64,000 bases of DNA from Cliona cf. orientalis (GCA_963930775.1 OZ005701.1:5153669-5217668), one strand, 5' to 3'; shown: positions 36,090-48,200, counted from the first letter of the stretch. The notes: a model not told the origin generated them from the letters alone. A program made the numbers and translations.

Positions 36090-37457
36090 GGGCGGACGCT
36101 ACCTCAGAATAGCCAAGCCAGTATAGGCGGAGGTTAATGGGTTTCCCTAACAGTACCTTGAGGTGACAATTATTTGCAGGTACATTTTTCTGCGATTTTG
36201 CCTTGAAACACCTTTTACTATCATTATGCGGACAAGGTCAACAAATTCTAATGTTCTATACCATAATATTCATGTGCAGGATTTTATACAGGATTTTTTC
36301 CTGGGGGGGGGGAATACAATCGATGGTAATACTATCACGGCGTGCATAGCACGCCCAGACTAGGGGGGTCTGGGGGCATGCCCCCCCCCCCCTTCCCAGG
36401 AAAATTTTTAATTTTATAACCTCTGAGACTGCTTCTGGTGGCTTCTGAGACATATTATCTCAGTTTGGTTTATTACTGCACATTTTCATCTTTTCATGAC
36501 ATATTATCTTGTGGGCATAGCCACCCATTGATCAAAATTTGCACTTGCATGATTTGTGGGATGTATCTTTAGCATAATCAGCACATGCTCTGTCATCAAC
36601 ATATCCATGCAAGCTTGCAAAAATACATTTTATCAATAAGGCAATAGTTGATTTTAGTCAGTTGGTAGAGAATTTCAGTGAGTTGAGTGGAGCTAGATAT
36701 ATATTCAGACTCAGCTAAGGAGTCAAACAGGCGCATTTAACTTTAATTCTAGCTAGCAATAGGCAGTGTGTTGTGCATTAAGCTATCAATGGCTGTTATT
36801 AACAAACAAATATATATGGCAGTTTTCAGTGGGGGGGGGGGGGATCCCATAGTTCCCCCCCCTAAATAAATACTGATGTGGTTGGGTATAGCGGTTGCAG
36901 TTTTGGACCAATTCGTGGAAATATCAAACATAGTACTCACAAAAGTAATAGTCACCTTGAGGTAGCATAGTCATTGTGAATAATTAATTGTAGAAACATG
37001 CTTGGTCACTATTAATAACAATGAATAGCGCAACCTTCAACCATGTGTAGTCTACTCCCATTGTAAGTATGTATCCATTGTCATGACCAAGCAGTGGCTT
37101 AAGCAATAGTGTCTTCTCTGCACGTTTATGATTAGGGTGTGCATTGTTTGTAACCAAATGATTCAGCACTCAATTATTATTGCCGAGTGGCTTAATTAGT
37201 ATGTGGCAACTAATCTGGACTCATATCTCATGTATGCCCGTCAAGCTTTGATACAATTTCTATACGTTGTGTGCAGCTGTACTGTTATATATCAGGTTGG
37301 CTGAGTGCACAATGCTCAATAATGCAGTACGAGAACAGGATGAAGCCAATAATTATAGTATACTGGGGAGAACCCTGCTATTATATCTGTGTGTACTCAA
37401 TTATAAAGTTTGATGTTCCATTGCTACAGTATCGTGTATATGCAATGATGTTCAATA
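36090..37457. repeat. Duplicated upstream flank, copy 1
   Basis: Segments such as CCCTAACAGTACCTTGAGGT, CAGGATTTTTTCCTGGGGGG and ACATGCTTGGTCACTAT recur near 49.77-50.76 kb and 53.9-55.5 kb. They form the flank upstream of each unknown-family gene copy, showing that the duplication unit was larger than the gene. Confidence 0.75.
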
Positions 37458-37459
37458 TA

Positions 37460-37909
37460 CCGTATGGCGGGTAATTTTCGTGGGGTGCTAATTTTTGTTA
37501 TTTTCGTGGTTGACTTGGCAGTCACGAAACTTTCCCACCCACGAAAATTAATGTCTACAGTGAAATGGTACTATGCAAGTCCATGATGATGGGCATGGCC
37601 ACAAACATCGTGGCAGCGCGGCCAACACTTTACAGTATAGCAAGCAACAGTAGCCACTGTCATCCAGCTGATACCATCTTCGACACTAATATTCTTCTAT
37701 CTCATGCTATTTGTCCAAGTCTCTGAAGATATGGCTTAGTAACAAAGAAGATCGCAAGCGTGTATATCGATTATATCATCGCTTGTGCAGCAGTGCCACA
37801 CCCCTGGACTGGTTGCTGTCACGAAATTTAAAAACACAAAAATTAATTTTGAGGGCCTTTTCAGACTTTCCACGAAAATTAGACCCCACGAAAATTACCC
37901 ACCGTACGG
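37460..37909. mobile_element. TIR element, family A (450 bp)
   Basis: CCGTATGGCGGGTAATTTTC and AAAATTACCCACCGTACGG are inverted ends, with TA on each side. The duplicate block at about 55480-55500 reads straight through (CAGTATACCCC), so this insertion is later than the duplication. The element has internal inverted motifs (ACGAAAATTA) and a long but spurious open frame. Confidence 0.85.
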
Positions 37910-38337
37910 TACCCATTTTTGGGGCGAGCCTGAGCGAGCCCCACATAAACGGTACAGCTATGCGCAAATTTTATATTATGGTACGTCGGTCACGTGAAAT
38001 ATATGCCCAGTATGGCTCTATGGGCATAAGCATGAAATATTCTATTGCGCACTCTCATGCCTTAGCCCATAGGCCGTATGTACAATATTCTAATTTAGCG
38101 AATTGCAAATTTATACTCGTGCAGCATGAAAATTAATGACTTGCCATGAACGCTGAACCAGAGATAAGGCTGCAGAGAATGCTAGAGGGAGACATAAGTC
38201 GTCTTCAACTCAACCGCACGAGGAGCGGCTATTAAAGAAGGCGTATGGATAGACGTGCTCACTGAGCTGTACAATCGCGAGCTGGCAGCTATCGCCAGAC
38301 TATTAAAACGTAGCTATATAAATTTGCCACTGTTGGC

Positions 38338-38405
38338 TAGCCTCGTCCCCAGGCCCCTCCCAACGTGGGGAGAAGGGCGTTGGGAGGGGCCTGGGGACGA
38401 GGCTA
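38338..38405. mobile_element. 68-bp foldback element with 9-bp target duplication
   Basis: TAGCCTCGTCCCCAGGCCCC and its exact reverse complement pair around a loop of about 11 bases. ACTGTTGGC flanks it at 38329-38337 and 38406-38414. Confidence 0.9.
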
Positions 38406-38896
38406 ACTGTTGGCATACAAAAAAACACTAAGTGGAGAGGTAGGTACACAGCAACTATGACTGTCATACTTGGATTCATTGTCCATGATTTTCCATGACG
38501 ATCTACGGCTTTTAATAGTCTCTACAGTCCAGTCCACAGATCTATGTCCAATTTGACAGAGCCTTTCTCAGCTCAGGCTCGCCCCAAACAGGCCATGCAT
38601 GTCACTAGTTATGTGAGTTTTATTTATGCAAGTCAAGCAGTGGTCACATATGATTTTTTTATCATGACGGACCGTATAGCGGGAAAATTTTGTATGGTGC
38701 TAATTTTCGTATATTTCATATGCTCCATCCCTTATACGAAATTAAAAACTGCGAAAATTTGAACGTATGAAATTTTTTTCCCTTTCATGCATGACCTTTG
38801 ACCTATATGCCTACCACGGCCACACACGGTCGCTAGCGGCAAGTGCTAAATGCAAGGATAGCTCACTGAATGATGTCTCTTTGTTGGTTCTTTGCC

Positions 38897-38997
38897 ATGG
38901 CGTCGAAACGGAGTAACCTTTCTGAGCCCAGTGGACCGCTATTAGCATCGGTTACAATCAAGGAAGCCAGTGATGCTAGCGTTACCGTATACTGCAT
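38897..38997 (+). other. Candidate first exon inside a transposable element
   Basis: ATG opens 33 clean codons (MASKRSNLSEPSGPLLASVT and onward) and ends two bases into a codon at a strong donor, GTAAGTGTG. That phase joins exactly to the CDCA7-type exon at 39639, giving an alternative 5' end to the copy that lost its own first exon. Position and phase are seen; that it is transcribed is a guess. Confidence 0.3.
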
Positions 38998-39066
38998 GTA
39001 AGTGTGAGCACTCTCAGCTGCACATGCATGCAATCTCCCGCAGCAAGCATATGAAATAAAAAGATG

Positions 39067-39466
39067 TGAGCGAATTTGAGAAAAGGGGTAACTTTGCGCA
39101 AAACACGATTTTTTGTCACTTTTCAACCTACCATCATTTCAAGCCAGTAAGAGCCCTAGGCTTCAGACTTGGTTTTCTAGCAGTTTGGGCCTTCTACTTC
39201 ATAGATCCAACGTTAGAAGTCTGAGCAAGCGAGTGGTGAGCCGCCAAAGAGGGGCATAAAACGGCGTTTTTCGAACGAGATTGACGCGCGCTCGCCCCGC
39301 CCATACCGGAAGTGGGCGGGACCCGCGAATTGCAGCAATTGTAGCAGGGTGATAAAAGAATATTCATGCCAGGTTTGAAGTTCATAGCTGCTATGATTCC
39401 AGAGATATAAGCGTTTTAAATCAAAAATTCGGAAAATGCATGATCCCTTTTCTCAAATTCGCTCAT
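39067..39466. mobile_element. Nested TIR element, TGAGCGAATTTGAGAAAAGG type
   Basis: TGAGCGAATTTGAGAAAAGG at the left and CCCTTTTCTCAAATTCGCTC at the right are inverted copies. It lies inside the larger element 38672-39550. Confidence 0.8.
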
Positions 39467-39638
39467 AAAATTAATAATGAAAATTTATTCTAAGGGTGTT
39501 TTGGTCAATCATACGAAAATTAGCACCAACGAAAATTTCCTGCTATACGGTACATTACGAAACACGAATAAGAATTGTGTGAATTTTTTTAATAGACTTG
39601 TTTTGACCAATTTGCATTTATGGTATCTAATTTCACAG

Positions 39639-39809
39639 GACCATTGAGGTATACCCTCGACAGAACCCCTCCTGTGAGGTACGCCCCACCCACTCTGTGG
39701 AGGATGGGCCCCAGAGGATCACCCGCTCCATGACAAAGACACAGAGTGCCACGCTAATAGAAGGACTGGAAGATGACCAGAAGGTCAAGAGGGTCGTCTA
39801 CAGAACTGT
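39639..39809 (+). pseudogene. Second copy of CDCA7 exon 2 (frame intact)
   Basis: 171 nt with acceptor TTTCACAG and donor GTAAGTG, matching 55644-55814 with a few replacements (PRQNPSCEVRP against PRRNPSRKARP). The frame is open and phase-compatible with exon 3 at 57321. Its own first exon (26.9 kb) is dead, and no third exon of this copy is found before 43 kb. It is therefore probably non-functional unless spliced from another first exon. Confidence 0.75.
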
Positions 39810-40640
39810 GTAAGTGCAGGCAAGAGCAGAATAGTTTTCTTGGTGGAGGTATATTATATTATTATTATTATGGGTTAGTGAGACCCACCTATTATGCTGA
39901 ATCATAGAATCCCGCGATTAAGCCCCACGCTAGCATTGGGCAAAAGTGGGGAGGGGGCTTATATGCAGGATTGTTACATTTCCGTGTGACGACCATTATC
40001 TGACCATCGAATGCCACGTGGGCATGTGATCTCTATAATTTCTCTGGCTGTTTGATGGGCAAAACTCGAGAAAAATGATAAGTGGCATAATATGTTGAGC
40101 AGTTACTCTGCTTCGTGATAGTTGAACTTGCGCTATCCATTTCTCAAACTTTTCAGGTTGAATGGAACTTTGAATTCGGGTAACACATTCCAGAATGAAA
40201 AACGAGGCATCCTCGATACCATAGTGATAGTATATAACAGTAGCGTGGAACAGAACTACTTGAGGTGCTTCGAGAAATGAGCCTTCAAAAACGAAAAAAA
40301 AATTCATTTTGTCCTGAGTAGGGTGCAGTACACAGATGATCTGAGGCTAATCTGCGACTGAGGCGCCGGCATCGTACTCTACAGTGAACGCTCTATATTG
40401 ACGACCTTTACCACAGCTAATGAGGGCATGGTCAAGTTTTTATTGTAGTCAAAATTAATTTCAATTCGTTCATTTCTAGTTTACTGGTAGTGCAATTTTG
40501 TAGCATAATTATAATAAAAAAATATTGTACTAGGGCCATTGGCCTAAATAATTCCTTTCCAATGCTTGGAAGTAAACAGGTCGAGGGGAGGGGGTTATTT
40601 TCGGGAGAGTATGGAAATCACAGAATGCATGTGTGTAGGT

Positions 40641-40648
40641 TATAAAAG
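40641..40648 (+). promoter_or_regulatory. TATA box of secreted-protein gene
   Basis: TATAAAAG lies 59 bases before the ATG at 40707, which leaves room for a transcription start about 30 bases downstream. It is the clearest TATA box near any gene in this window. Confidence 0.6.
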
Positions 40649-40706
40649 CAGGGCTACCTTGAGGAACTAATCATAACTTAAAGCTACTGAACCTCTACAT
40701 CAGATT

Positions 40707-41440
40707 GTGAATTCAATGATAAAAATGAAGAAGTTTGGGATAGCTTTTTGTGTATTTATTGCATCAACAGTTCTTACTGCAGCCAATGCTCAGTCCTGCA
40801 AAGCCTGCAACTGCCAGTTTAACAACATTCAACTTCTAGATCAACTTGTGGAGGCCAAGGTGAAAAGCACTCTTGCCAATGAACCATGTAAGTGATATTA
40901 TTCAATTACCTGGTACTATTTACAAGACTACTTTCAATAATATTATCTTTTGCAGATGTACGACTTTTGCGCATTTGGATGTATTATGGTAGACAATTGA
41001 AGCTGTTTGCATCAAATCATACAACTCTCCAAGAGAATGATGCTACTGAACTAGCTACTATCTCTCTCTCTAACCCCTCTCAAGCTGTGACATCATCCAA
41101 CAACCTTTTAGCTTATCGACCACGATTTACCGACGGCCATAACAGCAACTTAGCTGGTGTTTTCATTAATATGGAAGGTGTGTTTCCATGCATTCAATCA
41201 CTGTCTATTTACATTCCAATATGTCAAGTCTTTTCCCACGAGGACGATGGTTTCAGACGTGGTAAAGCTTTGATTGGTGCTGGTGATTCCGGAAACAGTC
41301 TTCGTGTATTTAGCTCTACCAGTAATATTTTGACCTATGGAATTGCAGTACAGGAGTGTCCTGAATTCACCGCCTCCTGCTTTCCAACTCTCCAAAGCCT
41401 TGTGGTTGCCTGCTATCTACCACGGGCAGCCTGCTCATAA
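40707..41440 (+). CDS. Small secreted cysteine-containing protein, two exons
   Basis: Exon 1 is 40707-40887 and exon 2 is 40956-41440 (GT-AG, phase 1); 221 aa. The N-terminus is a clear signal peptide (KKFGIAFCVFIASTVLTAAN), with cleavage likely at NA-QS. The mature protein begins with a CKACNCQF cluster and a short helical segment (LLDQLVEAKVKSTLA), which may oligomerise. It continues with a beta-rich C-terminal part with paired cysteines (CPEFTASCFP, then ACYLPRAACS at the end). The layout, a short Cys/helix stem then a globular end, recalls extracellular trimeric proteins, but I cannot name a family. A later in-frame Met (MIKM, MKKF) could also start the signal peptide. Confidence 0.7.
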
Positions 41441-43140
41441 TCCATAAGAAATTGAACTCTGCACAAGTTGAATACTCTTGGACAAACAATATTATTGTCA
41501 AGAATTTTAGTTAGCTATATAGTATAGCCGTGTAGATCATTATGTTGGTTTTAGAAATTATATTGTAGATTGAAGCCAATGCTTTTGCATCAGTGACACT
41601 GTCTTCTTTAGCTACCAAGTTTGTTGAGCTAGACATATCATTATAATATAAAATGTGGTGCATTCTGAGAAAAGGGACCACTCAGGATAAATTTTCATTT
41701 TCCAATAACAGCTAAAAATTTTTCATTTTTCTATTTTTTTTTACTCTACCAGAGAAAATATAGGATTTGGCTTCATATTGATATGCTATGTTTATGTAGT
41801 TGCAATGTGTAAACTATCGTTATGGGCGCAAACAATTGCTCGGACACACAATTTAATACAAAAGATGCACATTTTCCGAAATCGAATATAATTATCTACC
41901 TGTGTGTATAAAATTTAATGGTCGTAACTCCACTTGTGATCAATAATTTTTCATGAAACTTGCACCATTGGATTCAGAGCTATCAATCCATGCTAAAAAC
42001 TCAATTTTTATATTTTTTTATCCTGAGTAGTCCCTTTTCTCAGAGCAGGTCACAAATTATATATTTGCTGTAATGTATGTATAAGACTTGTAATTGGCAT
42101 ATGCGACCATTCCGCGAAAGTTTTCTCCGCGAAATGCTCCTTTCCTATATACCGATCCGCGAAAGTTTTCTCTCTCGAGAATTTCCCGCTATACGGTAAT
42201 GATCCCATGCATATCAAGTTATAATTAGGCTCATGCCATAGCCATTTTAATAGCTACTGGGTATCTGATCAAGACTTTATTGTAATAATAATAATATATT
42301 ATTATTATTATTATATACTAATACTGCAGCGCACTTCAAGTTTCCATTCAGTATAACCCCATTGCAGCTATATAATAATATTATTATTGATTACATGTGT
42401 ACCCACATTTCAATGTCATAATTATTGTCATTAGCTCCTGGCTAAAAAATGTGCAACCCAAATACCTTGAGGGATGTAATATAGTACACTATAGCTCTTG
42501 TGGGTGTGGCTGCCCCTGCTCCAACTTCAATCTTCTCAGCCATTTTAGCATTGTGTAAGCATTAATTTTGAGAATTATAGTCAATTCAGCCGCATAATGG
42601 GAATTATAGGTACACTTCTTGAGCATATTTTTTGAGCATTTGAGAATAGCATTATAGGCCAATAAATTAGCATAATTTACCTACCCTTATTGGTCACATT
42701 CTACAGGATTTGGACCACCTATGTAGCTCCTGATGGCACTCGAGTAGAGTAGAACTCTTGCTTCACAATGTCATAGAAACTTCCCAATTATTAACATCAT
42801 TATTGAAATTAATTTTATAGCAGTGAACTGATAATGAAAATCCACATACACTACCTGGAATAGTGAAATAGATAATAGTGATGCTTACTACTCAATTAGT
42901 GACAGTTACTATAATTATATTAGTCTGTTAATAATAAAAATAATAGGTAGGTTCAACTTTTGGCAAAAATTAAGTTTGAGGCTAATAAGTATCACAAAGT
43001 ACCCAGTGCATTTAGATTTCCTATACTCAAGCCTGTATGCATGATAATTCACTCTAATAGTTCAGGACAAATAAGGCAATGATAATAATAATATTATGAC
43101 ATTGTAAGAACAATAATCGCACGATGTCATATAAAAGAAT
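41441..43140. other. Intergenic, repeats only
   Basis: After the TIR element at 41665-42043 there is a short arm of the ATTTCCCGCTATACGG family at about 42100-42200 and long ATT/AAT microsatellite-like runs (42290-42310). No gene is seen. Confidence 0.6.
41665..42043. mobile_element. TIR element, CTGAGAAAAGGGACCACTCA type
   Basis: The left end CTGAGAAAAGGGACCACTCA and the right end TGAGTAGTCCCTTTTCTCAG are inverted copies about 27 bp long. The interior is very AT-rich. No coding frame. Confidence 0.8.
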
Positions 43141-43149
43141 GGGACTATA

Positions 43150-43660
43150 TAGATGGAGAGAGTTAAACCGATGAATTCACCAGGTTCAATTTTAATGATG
43201 TGTGTTGTGTTAGTTTGTTATTGAGCAGATGGTTCCCTCCACTTTGCTGCTATGATGGAGTAGGTGCCCGGGGCTGTGTAGTCTCGTGCCCAGCCCCTCC
43301 TACGCAAAAAGGGAGAAGGTCAGCTGATGAAAAGGGTCGCACTGCCATGTCCCCACGTTGAAAATTGTACGTGGCTAATCAGATTGCACTAGCGTAGTCA
43401 CATGACTATTGGAATGTAATTATCTGTTGCACGCATGCGGACGACCTATAGCTATGCGCGCACACGGTATGGTTTATTTCTTATTTAACGCACACCAAAA
43501 CGCCAATTATTGCATTCCGGAGGGACACGGTAGTACAACCCTTTTCACCAGACCCTTTCTCCCTTTTTGCGTAGGAGGGGCTGGGCACGAGACTAGGGGC
43601 TGTGTAATGTGTTCACTTGAATACAAGGACCTCTCGAAAACTGCCGCGAAGTACGTACCT
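43150..43660 (-). pseudogene. Broken duplicate of AKIP1 exon 5
   Basis: It matches AKIP1 exon 22222-22064 (SAQQQTNTTHIIKIEPGE region), but the original stop is lost. The exon is also split by the 317-bp foldback element at 43279-43595. Exons 1-4 are not found between here and 45.2 kb. The left flank of the match also continues, so it is a segment of genomic duplication, not a retrocopy. Confidence 0.8.
43279..43595. mobile_element. 317-bp foldback element with 9-bp target duplication
   Basis: TAGTCTCGTGCCCAGCCCCT, continuing for about 40 bp, is inverted at the right end (AGGGGCTGGGCACGAGACTA). GGGGCTGTG flanks it at 43270-43278 and 43596-43604. The intact AKIP1 exon 5 shows the empty site with one GGGGCTGTG. 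Confidence 0.92.
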
Positions 43661-44171
43661 ATCATTTTGATAGACCGATAGCCGGTAACCCAAAATTAAT
43701 GCGCACCCACTCCCTTTGACCGCCTTGTCGCCCCTTAGCCCCCCTCCCCCTATTTTGGTCCAGGTAAGGCCACTCCAAATAAATTTCCTGTTTCCCGTCC
43801 TGGAAACAACTAATGTAGTATGCGGCAAGTATACTACGTGTACAAAAGTAAATGAGGATATTACATATACATGCAAAAGTACTAATGGAAAATTTCGTGA
43901 CATACCAGAAAAGGATGCGGGTGGTGGACGGGAAACAGAAAATTTATTTGGAGTGGCCTAACTATAGCTATAGTAGTAGGTGGGTACCTTCCACTGGTAT
44001 TGAAAGGAAAAACCAGATATAATTATAATAATTATTATGGACTATCGATGATATTATGGCGATTCTCTCAGTTTGGCTTCTTTGGTGAGCTCATACTCTC
44101 GAGGGATTTCCTATTCAGTCTAGCACATGGCCAGGTTGAGGTCACACTGGGTCATGTCTATCCCCCACTCG

Positions 44172-44821
44172 TAGTCTCGTAAACCAGACCCCTATTCCGC
44201 AGCGCTGGGTGTATTGCATCACCAGCACGCGGAAAGAGGGTCTGGGGATTCTGGGCACCAATCCGTGGCACCTACTGGAATGTCGGCAGAGCCAATGAGA
44301 TCGCTCAGAATGGTCACATGACCATGCTGCGCCCGCAAATATGCCATTAACGAGCTGCTCGATTCACCGCTCGGTGTCCGAATTTTAGTAAAACCTTGCC
44401 AGAAGGCCGCTTTGGGGACGTCTATGCACAGATATGAGGACTGTTACTTAAACAGCGATGGTTTGGCTACTTTTTTCCTGACTTTTCAGGTATTTTTATA
44501 GTGAAAAGACACAGAAATAGACTCAAGCACGCGCTAAGGAGCCGCGCTGACTAAGTATTCCAGATTTTGCTACATTTAGGTACTTCATTGATAGCTTTTA
44601 ACCAGTCTAGTCCAAACGAGTAGTTCAGGATCATAAACAGCACGTAGAACTCGAAGGAGGTGCAACAAAAAGTTTTGCGGTAAAATATTGCATTCCATTT
44701 ACGTGACGTAAAAATTCCACTGTGCCACGGATTGGTGCCCAGAATCCCCAGACCCTCTTTCCGCGTGCTGGTGATGCAATACACCCAGCGCTGCGGAATA
44801 GGGGTCTGGTTTACGAGACTA
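44172..44821. mobile_element. 650-bp foldback element with about 100-bp TIRs
   Basis: TAGTCTCGTAAACCAGACCC begins a TIR of about 100 bp that is repeated in inverse at the right end (GGGTCTGGTTTACGAGACTA). CCCCACTCG flanks it at 44163-44171 and 44823-44831 (a tenth base also matches). The interior shows no transposase. Confidence 0.92.
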
Positions 44822-45199
44822 CCCCCACTCGCAGGTATTAAAGCACCCATGTACTACAGTTCAAGTGGAGAATGTAGCAGGGCGGTTATATCCCCGGTAA
44901 GTGCCCATGCAGGCCAAAAGCGCAATTTTTGTTTAAACACCCATGGGCACTTACCTGGGACATTACAGTAAACACACGTGCATGTGGTAAAAGGTCGTCA
45001 TACAATCGCAAAGATGGAGTCAGACCATGTACCAACTCTCGAGCTCGAATCTCAATCCTTCAATCACGGAGATGAACTTCACAGCGCAATACAGCTTTCA
45101 AACTTCTGATCGGTTGGGTCATGGATGGCGTTCTACAGGCTGCTTACGTAGCAACTGGGTGGTACATACACGTAATACATCCTACTTGTATTAAAGTCA

Positions 45200-45256
45200 C
45201 GCGCATGCGCGCGCTGTCTTTAGCCCCGCCTTTTGGCGGGTTTTTGGCGCTCAAAC
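45200..45256 (+). promoter_or_regulatory. NRF1-like palindrome and tandem E2F-like sites of CDCA7
   Basis: GCGCATGCGCGC is followed by CCTTTTGGCGGG and TTTTTGGCGCTCAAA, the last ending 26 bases before the ATG at 45282. TTTSSCGC is the E2F consensus, and vertebrate CDCA7 is an E2F target (family knowledge). No TATA box is seen. The same array is kept in the decayed copy at 26.8 kb. Confidence 0.65.
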
Positions 45257-45281
45257 TCAATCACACGTTGCAAAGGTCAAG

Positions 45282-48200
45282 ATGGCCGAAGGAGCAGAGC
45301 TGTGCGATTATGAGTTGCAGAGGTTGGAGCGTATCAAAGAGAACCGTAAGATGCTGGAGGAGCTGTTCCCAGACGGAACAAGCATGTACATGCCCCGCCC
45401 CATCAAGAAACGCAAACCGATTGGCCCTCGACGAGTGAGCCAGCAGGACAGCCAAGGTGGGTCGGGATCAGGGGGCAGCACACCAGAGGAGGGAAACTCA
45501 CCACACAAAAGAAACTCACGCTACTCTGTCAGGTATAAGTTTGTGGGAAATCATGTGCTTCTATTAAATTTCTGTATGTGACTTTAATATTGAATGTGTT
45601 TGATCCTGTTAGTATTTTTAATAGTACACCTGTCTTCTATGATTGATAATGTGATGGTAGCACAGCATGAAGGTTGGTTCACAATACGATGCTACACAGT
45701 GTGTTGCGTCGCCTCACATTGATACTTGTATATAGGAGTGCAACACAACACTAGGATAGACCTGGATCCTATCCTTGTGTTGCGTTCTTGTATTGTATCA
45801 TTAAAAAAAATTTTTGATTATAAAACTTTGCATAACACAATGCTAAGCCTTGCGTCACTTTGTGAACCAGCCTTTAGGCATAGACACTGGTTGACTCATA
45901 ACCATTCAGGTGAATTATTATGCTGTTAAGTTTCACACCTACATCATAGTGCGATCACACTCATTAAGCACTACTTTTATGTTTAAATTCTTTACGCCAT
46001 ACGAAAAATTCCCACCAGAGGAGGTGAAACGGGGTCAAACGGTCACAATCCGCTAGTCATATGCGCCTATATATTTGTATGGGAGTAGTGATTTCACCGC
46101 TGTACCCCCAGGTATCTTGCTATGAAAGTGTCTCTGTCGTGTTTTTCATCGATCTAATACTAGTTCGAGCCCTGTACCCTTCGTGAACAATTTTCTAGGC
46201 TACCATTTGGCTGACCTTTGCTACCTCAGACAGCAAGGTAAGCATAGAAAAGCCACCGACTACTTCAAAAACGTCCGTCACCCACCTTGGAGAAAGTAGC
46301 GCCTCTTACCCAAGACTGTCCAAACTCGAGATCAAAGTACAAGAATGCTTGGCATTCTAGTATTGTTGGCCAAATTTAAAAATTGGAAGACCCTGTACCA
46401 CGTTATGATACCGTAAATCACAAATATTTCGTACAATAATTTTTCACGTTAAATAATTTTTTGACAAACAATCCCGTGCCGTATTATTGTTGACATTGTA
46501 TATGGATTTTCGCACAAGCCAGGCTATCCAAATATTTAACAACGAAATATTCGTGATTTACGGTACACTGTGTTTTAGTACAAATTTATAGTTATTTAGT
46601 TGCTTAATCTACATAGAAAACAATATTAAAGTGGCAGTGTGTGCATATAATATTTAAAACTCAGCTAACAAAAATTGAAAGTACTGTTATCTAAATGTGA
46701 GCATTCTTGCGGCACTTGTAGTGGTATTTTCCACACTCATGGGTCATTTGTACTTCTTCAACACTGGTCAGCGGGCACTGCAAGGAAAGGGTGGGACTAG
46801 TTTCAGGATAATAGAAGGCAAATGCTGGTATCTCATAGCAGGAGTACTGCCTTGTAGGAGCACATTTGATGGGATGCTTTATTTTGAAGTCTATTGTTTC
46901 TGCTGAATCGGTTTTAACCTTCCCACTCGGATCAAGCAGTCCTTTGTGGTTAAATATATCTGAGCAGTCGTAAAGGCTTGGGTAGCAGTCTTGTAGCTTG
47001 TCATGTTTTGTACAGACAATCACTACATAGCAGATTTCATAGCAGTACCTCAGAGTTCCACCAACTCGAAGGAAAAGCGCTCGATCTTCAATATTTGCGA
47101 TGTCATTTCGGGATTCCTGGTAGAATGTTAGCAGATCTCTAAAATTGACCACAAATCCATTGTCTCCGTATCGTGACTCTCGTGCAATGGACATGAAAGG
47201 GGTAACAAAAACTCTTTTGGAGTGAAGATTTCCAACAGCAGAGTGAAATACTTGACCGTCGCCCTCTGAGTTGTACCAAGAGTGAGTGTCAACTCCCCAC
47301 CAGGATAGGTTGCCTCTCATCACTCGTTCATTATGCTCAATTTTTTGGAAAGTATTATTAATTTTTTGGCTACTTTCTTCTGGAGCATCCTTTCCGTATT
47401 TTGGGTTTGGTTTAAAAGTGTAACTGGTCTGCCCTTTATCGGGTTGGATGACTTTTGCTTGCTCACTGTGAGTGACATGACAAAGCCTGTTAATTGGAAT
47501 AGCTATTCTTTCAGTTTCACTGAATAATGGAGGTATTTTACATTCTTCTTTTACTTTGTCCCAACCATTTTGAGGACAAGAACACGTTTGTATATACTCT
47601 CCAGGAAAGAATAGCTCACGATAGTTGTTCCCACAATTATTACTGCAAGTTATAAGGTTATTACTGATCACACCCACAAATACAGGCAGTGATTTGCATA
47701 CCTTTGTTCCATCATGACACACTCAGCCATTTCTCATTAGTGGTATTGCTATACAAATAGAATCACAATGTACATGTAACTAATGACATTGAGAAGCTCC
47801 AGAATTTGGATTTCTCACTAGTTGGTTTACTTACCTCAAGACTGACTTTCCTTGATATACAAGATCAATGGTTTTTCAGATGATGGTTATGTTGAAAACC
47901 TCTCTTAAGTAGGCAAACTGCAATGTGGGATTTCCCCCATGAGAGTAGCATAGTCATCTTGTGTTATTGGATAAACATGACGTGGTTCGTCGTGATAATG
48001 AATATGACTCTGAAGAATTTATGGTGTTTATCCATCCAGAGAAGGCTTAGTGTAATAGTTGTTAGCCCAATGGTTGTGGCATGGTCATTGTGATGTATAA
48101 TCAATATATCATAAATCATGCATTGAGTTTATTTATGCAAGTCAAGTATCAGTTGCATAAATTTGTCTAAATGTTTATCGTGCCATACATTGCAATGCAT

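Larger units (their letters stand above)
38672..39550. mobile_element. TIR element, CCGTATAGCGGGAAAATTTT type, with nested element
   Basis: The left end and the right end (AAAATTTCCTGCTATACGG) are inverted copies, each continuing into a shared GGTGCTAATTTTCGTAT motif. The duplicate block (about 55.55 kb) lacks it. A second TIR element, 39067-39466, and a possible exon at 38897-38997 lie inside. Confidence 0.8.

Noticed and set aside
37711-38136. 141-codon plus-strand open frame
   Set aside because: It begins inside the family A TIR element and resembles the frames at 22125-22391 only because both translate copies of the same repeat.
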